Below, piece by piece: positions 42,697 to 47,600 of a DNA stretch of 47,600 bases. The number at the start of each line of letters is the position of its first letter. Position 1 is the stretch's first letter. The notes under the pieces were generated by a model, which worked only from the letters and a program-made list of their open reading frames with translations, was not told where the DNA came from and did not search any database. The stretch comes from Caldilineaceae bacterium. GTDB taxonomy: Bacteria; Chloroflexota; Anaerolineae; Caldilineales; Caldilineaceae. Position numbers and translations under genes: made by a program. The stretch is from assembly GCA_022842065.1 (NCBI GenBank), contig JALHQH010000047.1, positions 48,351 to 95,950 on the forward strand, read 5' to 3'.

Positions 42697-44601
42697 CTAA
42701 TTGACATCAGCATAGATTATCTGATGATATTCGCCAGCAGGATAGGTTTCCTTTCCATCATTGATGGATTCTGTCAAACTGTAGCTGATTGCCAATTTGA
42801 CGGTTGAGCCACGTCTCCAATCTGTCAACGCGACCGTCCAATAGTGACATTTCCATCCGCTACTACTTGTTTTGTCGTCTTCTACAATAGCCGTTTCTGA
42901 TACTACGATGTTATCTATTAGTAAATCTACAGACAGTGGCCTAAGTATCTCTTGTAATCTGGCACTATCTGTTGCGCACCATTCAAAGGCCCATCGCAAT
43001 TTGTCAGTCGAGTATACATTCACGTCGTAGGTTTGTATGCCGGGTGCTGTCAAATCACGAAAAGAAGTTCGTTTCCAAATACTTTCCAAGTTTTGTGGTG
43101 ACATGTAGGAAACTGTAACATTAGCAGGGGTTGGGACTTCCGTAGGAGTTGGCGGTTTAGGTGCTGGTGTAGCGGTTGCTCGCGGCAAGGTTGGCGTGGG
43201 CGTCACGGAAGGTGTGGGAGTGAGCGTTGGGGTAATTATCAAAGGTGTCAAAGGAATTCTTTCAACTTTCCCTGTAAACTCAATACTTTTTCTAATTGGC
43301 GAATAACCCTCAAATTTTATCCAAATCTCCACTGTGGGGTAAGTTTCGTTGCAGGAAAAGACGCCAGAGAAGTAGCCATCTGAGTTTGTAAAATCTGATT
43401 TTGTCGTGTTACGGTAAACCAACGTAACCTGAGCGTTTTCAATAAATGTTCTGCTCCTTGCATCGAATACGATCAATGCTATTTCGCATAATTTCGTTAA
43501 CTCTGTTACTTTGGGATCCGGTACTATATAAGATGTAAGACCGATTTTTTCGGTTGGGAGCTTATTATTAATAAGCGCATAATTGGTGCTTTCGTACCCC
43601 GGAAGCTCAACTTGCAATTCACCCAATTTGCTGGCTGCATCGTCAGCGAGTATAAAAGAAAAGGCACCTTTAGAATCCGTATAAGCAATAATATAGCCGT
43701 ATCCATCTTTTAAAGTGAGCGTTACCTCGGCCCCGCGTAGGGCATCCTCTGTTGCTTTATCAAAGACAAAGCCTCCAAGCTTATGCTGTACTGACTCTAC
43801 CGTTGGTTGAGTTGGATAGGTGCTAGAAAAAGAAAGTGCCAAGGATGGGTCTTTCGCTAACAATTCGTCTAATTTTTCCTTGACTTCAGTTAGCTCGACC
43901 GATTGTAAATGTACGTCATGCCAAGGAATCGCCCAACTGCGTCCGACGGTACCACCTCGTAGTCCACCATCGCCAATCCCGATAACGCCATTGTTACTAT
44001 CAAGCAGGGGTGCGCCAGAGTGGCCAGGCAATAATTGAGCTTGCACATTCAATACACTAATACCAATATCTGGACTTCCGCGCTTAATAAAATTTGCCGG
44101 TTCTTCATCGTCGGGGATCACATTGTCGAGCGACTCAATATCTCGAATTACGATATTGATATCTATATCTTGTTTTTCAAGCCCCAATGGATAACCTGCG
44201 ATCCGAAAATTTGCTTTAACTTTAAGTATTTCAGCTTCAGTCAGGGTAGATTCAACCACGCCTTCGCTTGGTAATTTATCAAGGTATGATGATGACAATA
44301 GTGCAATATCTCGTTCGATATCGACCTGACGAATACTCAAATCGTTGAATATTTCTTGTCCATCGTCGGAAACTGCGCTTATCCTCTTACAGTCGGCTAC
44401 ACCATGCAATGCTGTAATGACACCAGCTATACCTTCCACACGAAAGCCGGTTTGCCTACGTGCTGTAGGATCAAATTTGCAGTCGTCAATTTTGATGCGG
44501 TATACATACCGCATCGTATTTACGCCAGTTGACTGGGCAGAAATAATGCCAGTCGAAACAGTGCTTAGTAGGAAGATGATTAGGGCTGTATATCGCCACA
44601 T
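42697..44601 (-). CDS. Secreted trypsin-like protease with carboxypeptidase-regulatory-like domains
   Basis: 634 residues. Signal peptide 1-22 (ending SAQ). Trypsin-like domain with H66 (TALHGV), D98 (ERDIAL) and S195 (GHSGAP). Two beta-sandwich repeats follow: LGGFVFDKATEDALRGAEVTLTLKDG...GAFSF (about 275-350) and ALIVFDARSRTFIENAQVTLVY...GYFSGVF (about 375-450), of CarboxypepD_reg type. A Pro/Thr linker (about 455-500) leads to a C-terminal domain of about 130 residues without known relatives. The start lies inside the end of the membrane-protein gene (22-nt overlap). Its role and substrate are unknown; it may bind a surface. Confidence 0.85.
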   Translation of the reverse strand: MWRYTALIIFLLSTVSTGIISAQSTGVNTMRYVYRIKIDDCKFDPTARRQTGFRVEGIAGVITALHGVADCKRISAVSDDGQEIFNDLSIRQVDIERDIALLSSSYLDKLPSEGVVESTLTEAEILKVKANFRIAGYPLGLEKQDIDINIVIRDIESLDNVIPDDEEPANFIKRGSPDIGISVLNVQAQLLPGHSGAPLLDSNNGVIGIGDGGLRGGTVGRSWAIPWHDVHLQSVELTEVKEKLDELLAKDPSLALSFSSTYPTQPTVESVQHKLGGFVFDKATEDALRGAEVTLTLKDGYGYIIAYTDSKGAFSFILADDAASKLGELQVELPGYESTNYALINNKLPTEKIGLTSYIVPDPKVTELTKLCEIALIVFDARSRTFIENAQVTLVYRNTTKSDFTNSDGYFSGVFSCNETYPTVEIWIKFEGYSPIRKSIEFTGKVERIPLTPLIITPTLTPTPSVTPTPTLPRATATPAPKPPTPTEVPTPANVTVSYMSPQNLESIWKRTSFRDLTAPGIQTYDVNVYSTDKLRWAFEWCATDSARLQEILRPLSVDLLIDNIVVSETAIVEDDKTSSSGWKCHYWTVALTDWRRGSTVKLAISYSLTESINDGKETYPAGEYHQIIYADVN

Positions 44602-45275
44602 AGCACTTTCTCCACTATCTGTGCCAGATTCACTGTATCTGTGATAATCTTTGGCAACTCCCGAAAAGCTGGAATCGCCGAACTAAACATTTCGGTTTGC
44701 AAATCTTCGTATTTTTTCTTCGTAACCAATATAATTAGCGTTTTGCATTCTTCTTGAGCTTCCTGAGCAAACAAAACGGAAGCATGAAATGGTGCAGTGT
44801 TTTGTTGTCCAACACTGTTAGTATTCGATGTTGTATATTTGTTCTCAAATAGTCTGTTGACCACATCTTTTTTCTCCAATCCTGCCGTTGTCCACTGATC
44901 TATCTCATCGGTCAATGTGGACGTACGCGGACTCAACAAGTCATGCGTCCGCACCCAAATACCTGCGATGGATCCCAAGAATAGCCCAATCACCAACATG
45001 GCGATTGGTGTCGGATTGACTTCCCAACGTAGACGTTTAGCTTTGTTCTCTGCCTTTGCTCCATCATTTTCTCCATCATTCAAGCCGCTTAATGCAGCTA
45101 CAATTGCAGCGGTGGAGCCAGTAACACTGGTGATAACTATAGACACAACTGGCGATACAGACAGTCCAACTAGCCACCCAATACCCATACCAGTGATAAT
45201 CAAGATGATGTTTGTCGCCCTCGTATTTTGTGCAATATTATCTCTCTGCATTTTTTGATGGTCTCCGTCTTTCAT
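44580..45275 (-). CDS. Membrane protein of unknown function
   Basis: 231 residues. Two closely spaced hydrophobic segments at about 21-62 (LIITGMGIGWLVGLSV, SIVITSVTGSTAAIVAAL) and one at about 88-107 (PIAMLVIGLFLGSIAGIWV), then a C-terminal soluble part of about 120 residues (FAQEAQEECKTLIILVTKKKYEDLQTEMFSSAIP). No family recognised. Position and overlap with the protease gene suggest that the two work together. It might present the protease or sense its state, but this is only inference. Confidence 0.75.
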   Translation of the reverse strand: MKDGDHQKMQRDNIAQNTRATNIILIITGMGIGWLVGLSVSPVVSIVITSVTGSTAAIVAALSGLNDGENDGAKAENKAKRLRWEVNPTPIAMLVIGLFLGSIAGIWVRTHDLLSPRTSTLTDEIDQWTTAGLEKKDVVNRLFENKYTTSNTNSVGQQNTAPFHASVLFAQEAQEECKTLIILVTKKKYEDLQTEMFSSAIPAFRELPKIITDTVNLAQIVEKVLCGDIQP

Positions 45276-45447
45276 CCGACTTCACCTCGAAGTCGAACAC
45301 GAGCGTCAGGGATGCTTTGCGGTTACGGGCAACCAACAGTGCCAATCCTGAAACGATAAAGCGAGCGACCAACACGGAAAGCCCTGATCGCAGCAAAACA
45401 TCCCCTGCACGCAATGTTCGGCTCGGTTTCTTTGCAGTGAACCCCAT
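45238..45447 (-). CDS. Possible small basic protein, doubtful
   Basis: A 69-codon frame from ATG 45447 (or TTG 45471) that overlaps the membrane-protein start by 38 nt. It has one hydrophobic stretch (GLSVLVARFIVSGLALLVARN) and a basic C-terminus. No homologue is recognised and no ribosome site is obvious. It fills the gap between the lipoprotein and the membrane protein, which is the main reason to keep it. Confidence 0.25.
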   Translation of the reverse strand: MGFTAKKPSRTLRAGDVLLRSGLSVLVARFIVSGLALLVARNRKASLTLVFDFEVKSDERRRPSKNAER

Positions 45448-45488
45448 TGAACGTTGATATTGCCCACCCAAAATTTAGATGACTATCC

Positions 45489-45962
45489 TTATTGTCCTAC
45501 TGTGTCCGTAATTTGTAGTGTATCGGTTATGATTACGATGCCTGGGATCAACTCAACCTTAACGCTTGGGTCTTGGTCTGCCAGCGCCTCCAAAAGTGAG
45601 GTGGGCCAATGTGCACGGGGAATTGGCTCGCCGATCTGTAGGTCATCGTTTATGATCTCCGCTAACGCCTTCGGGTTAGCTGTAATCACGATACGGCTGT
45701 TCTCCTGGTCAAATTCCACGCTCATGCCTGCATAAGAACCACTGTGGGGTAAGAAGTTCATAACCCAGTCATCCACCTTTGCTGCCGCTGCTTTCATCGC
45801 AGTGCGGGCATGTTCAGTTGCGGCAGCCTTCGCCGCCCGTGTGGCAGTGACACTTGCCGGAGGGAACTCTGTGGGCGTAGGGCGTGCAATGGGGAGCATA
45901 TCGCTGCGACAACTCGTTAGTAGCACTACGAGTCCAAACATCCATAATAATTCTTGTTTCAT
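45489..45962 (-). CDS. Small lipoprotein
   Basis: 157 residues. Signal peptide and lipobox LLTSC (C18), a Thr/Pro- and Ala-rich helical stretch (about 28-65), then a small alpha/beta domain (VEFDQENSRIVITANPKALAEIIND) that contains a possible beta-alpha-beta unit. No family recognised. It starts 9 nt after the stop of the S1 protease and is probably translated with it; it could be a propeptide-like partner or inhibitor, unproven. Confidence 0.75.
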   Translation of the reverse strand: MKQELLWMFGLVVLLTSCRSDMLPIARPTPTEFPPASVTATRAAKAAATEHARTAMKAAAAKVDDWVMNFLPHSGSYAGMSVEFDQENSRIVITANPKALAEIINDDLQIGEPIPRAHWPTSLLEALADQDPSVKVELIPGIVIITDTLQITDTVGQ

Positions 45963-45971
45963 AGTCGTCCT

Positions 45972-47354
45972 TTAGTCAGTAGTGACGAGTGAGAGACCAA
46001 AGCGGCTTTGAATGCGGCTCCATTTAGAATGAATCCCGCGTACTTGGCCGTTATGGCTGACTTGTCCCTTGTTAATACCTGTGATGTATGCAAATTGACC
46101 ATCATCCTGAGAGATTGGCGCACCACTATCGCCTCCCTGAGGCACGATACTTGTATAAAACATGTCTCCATAATAACGTCCAGTACCACTGGCCTGAATA
46201 TTAATACTACTCACTACAATTGTGCCACAGACCCTGCCAGACGTTGCTCCTGACATGCATCGAACTAAGCCAACCGTATAGATATTTGTAGATCCGAGGA
46301 TATCAGACATAGGCACGATATTATCAGTTGCGGTTGATCCATTATTCATTTTTAGCACACCTGCATCAATAGAATCCTGATGAGTAAACCCTACTGTCGA
46401 GCCGTCCACTCTCAAATTTGTGACAGTTCCGATCTGTGTGGCTCCCCAGTAAACGTTAGTGCCTGAGGACAGCGCAGTCATACAGTGACCAGCTGTCACC
46501 ATCCCATTGCCTCCAGAATACGTCACCTCAAAGCCTAAGGTACAGCGAACACCAGAACCAGTGTTATTCCAGCTATTTCCACCAGATACTGCTGTATCAA
46601 TTAATTGTACCGCTTCTGCTCGAATTGTAACAGCTGGGTCAGCCACTAGTGTTGCCAAATTGGCAGCCAGGCTACGCTTTTCCACGACAGCACCAGCGTT
46701 CACCGTAGCGGCAGCAGGATTGATTAAAATTTCAACTTGATTCGCTACTTGGTTGATCAACACAGCTTCCAGTTCGGTGTGCAGAGGCATGGCGGCAGAA
46801 ATAGTTTCATATTGCTGTTGCAGATGCTGATTGGACCAACTAACAAAGTTAATTTGTAAACGGTCAGGATGCTGGAGAGCAGGAAGTGTCTGGACAATTT
46901 GAGTATTCGCCCCCTGCCTTTGAACGAGTTGTAAGACTAATTTGCCTCCTGCCGCATGGTCGATATAAACACCACCCAAAGCCTTCTGGCGCTCGGGATG
47001 TTCTGTGAAGTAGCGTTGTAAAACTTCTACATCACGTTCCAAATCCAACCGAGTTAACACTTCTGCAGCTTCATCTGGCGTGAAGGTCGCACTAACACTT
47101 TCCAGAGTAACAGCATTGGGCATTGCATGAACAGATAGGATGTAGTCAACAGTGCTAGGAAACCCGATAGCCTGCCGAAACATAATCTCAGCTTGAAGCT
47201 GTGCGTCATTTGAGTGGAGAGACGTACTCTGCACCAGAGGTAGATAAATCCTTGTAGGAAGGTCTTCATCATCTGTTTGTTGCGCCGCAGTTGGAATAGC
47301 AATTAATGCAACCAGAATGATGGCAAATGCTGAAAAAAGTTTTAGTGATTTCAT
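45972..47354 (-). CDS. Secreted chymotrypsin-like serine protease (streptogrisin/alpha-lytic type)
   Basis: 460 residues. Signal peptide about 1-25 (ILVALIAIPTAAQ), an IYLPLV segment common in Chloroflexota secreted proteins, a pro-region of about 230 residues, and the protease domain from about 258. Triad: H290 (VTAGHC), D330 (SIDAGV), S410 (GGDSGAP). Cys pairs C271/C291 and C366/C376 are at the positions expected for disulfides. The large pro-region suggests folding assistance, as in alpha-lytic protease. ATG 47354 was chosen because the longer frame (to 47450) has no signal peptide; GGAG lies 10 nt upstream. First gene of the AT-rich unit. Confidence 0.9.
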   Translation of the reverse strand: MKSLKLFSAFAIILVALIAIPTAAQQTDDEDLPTRIYLPLVQSTSLHSNDAQLQAEIMFRQAIGFPSTVDYILSVHAMPNAVTLESVSATFTPDEAAEVLTRLDLERDVEVLQRYFTEHPERQKALGGVYIDHAAGGKLVLQLVQRQGANTQIVQTLPALQHPDRLQINFVSWSNQHLQQQYETISAAMPLHTELEAVLINQVANQVEILINPAAATVNAGAVVEKRSLAANLATLVADPAVTIRAEAVQLIDTAVSGGNSWNNTGSGVRCTLGFEVTYSGGNGMVTAGHCMTALSSGTNVYWGATQIGTVTNLRVDGSTVGFTHQDSIDAGVLKMNNGSTATDNIVPMSDILGSTNIYTVGLVRCMSGATSGRVCGTIVVSSINIQASGTGRYYGDMFYTSIVPQGGDSGAPISQDDGQFAYITGINKGQVSHNGQVRGIHSKWSRIQSRFGLSLVTTD

Positions 47355-47600
47355 GATCTTAGTTCTCCATTGTACATATATTGATAGGATATGAGTACTA
47401 TCGCAGAAATAGTCTACTTCAAGCAACAGGAAATCTATTACTAATTGCAATAGGCTCTGGATTTAAACTATAGATGTGGTTTTCAATACCTTCGCCAAAA
47501 TGAGGCAGAAAAGGAGCTTTCGAGTAAGATAGGTTTTCAACTCTCACATTGGAAATCTAGCAAACAGGAAAGCTCCAGATGGATATTATCACGCTACTGA
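47355..47600. other. Right-edge gap with possible start of a mobile-element gene
   Basis: An inverted repeat GGAGCTTTC (47513-47521) and GAAAGCTCC (47568-47576) is followed by a plus-strand ATG at 47579 with AGGA 9 nt upstream. Seven codons (MDIITLL) are visible before the edge. Such a start resembles some IS-family transposases, but the evidence is thin. The rest of the gap is the leader of the S1 protease. Confidence 0.3.

Overview
The window reads as chromosomal DNA of a filamentous-type Chloroflexota (Anaerolineae/Caldilineae or Chloroflexia; class uncertain). The signs are a CPHLGL-type four-cysteine N-terminal module, Thr/Pro-rich 'TATAVAVTTGTYTP'-like linkers, a secreted protein with an 'IYLPLV' segment, many GT4/GT2 glycosyltransferases and GT-C membrane enzymes, and no lipid A, Wza or outer-membrane export gene. 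This assignment is inferred from protein style; no rRNA or marker gene is present.

Layout. 1-520: duplicated low-complexity repeat ending in a terminator. 638-2183 (+): two tandem trypsin-like proteases without signal peptides, convergent with the large minus-strand locus and separated from it by a bidirectional terminator (2248-2295). 2329-39627 (-): an exopolysaccharide/surface-glycan locus of about 37 kb. Read in transcription order (right to left) it holds three membrane or GT2 sugar enzymes (39627-34768), an AsnB-type amidotransferase, a tightly overlapping GT4/GT4/GT2/methyltransferase/GT4 operon followed by another GT4 and an RfbE-like epimerase, an MBOAT plus SGNH O-acylation pair, GT4, a Wzy/ligase-like polymerase, GT2-GT4-GT4-methyltransferase, a PMT-like GT-C, the WbaP-like initiating phosphoglycosyltransferase, a four-gene GDP-heptose pathway (hddC, hddA, gmhA, gmhB), a large surface protein with a TolB-like propeller, and a Wzz/BY-kinase fusion. 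39946-40629 (-): a small protein with ART-like motifs. 41103-47354 (-): a visibly AT-richer module of secreted or membrane proteins (S1 protease, lipoprotein, membrane protein, trypsin-like multidomain protease, M1-type lipoprotein peptidase). The right edge may be the beginning of a mobile element.

How it fits together. WbaP would load a hexose-1-phosphate on undecaprenyl phosphate. The GT4/GT2 enzymes extend the repeat unit using GDP-heptose and possibly a CDP-dideoxyhexose-type donor. Methyl, acyl and amide groups are added, Wzy polymerises and the BY-kinase/Wzz protein sets chain length. A Wzx flippase and an OPX/Wza protein are not in the window.

Two non-coding patterns stand out. (1) Almost every gap in the glycan locus holds a large, often nested palindrome. 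Two of them, 24 kb apart, are clearly the same element. (2) Three transcription units are preceded by the same 46-nt architecture, two TTGTAA-like hexamers 11 bp apart followed by exactly 23 nt and a TAnAnT -10 box. This looks like a shared activator-dependent promoter for the locus.
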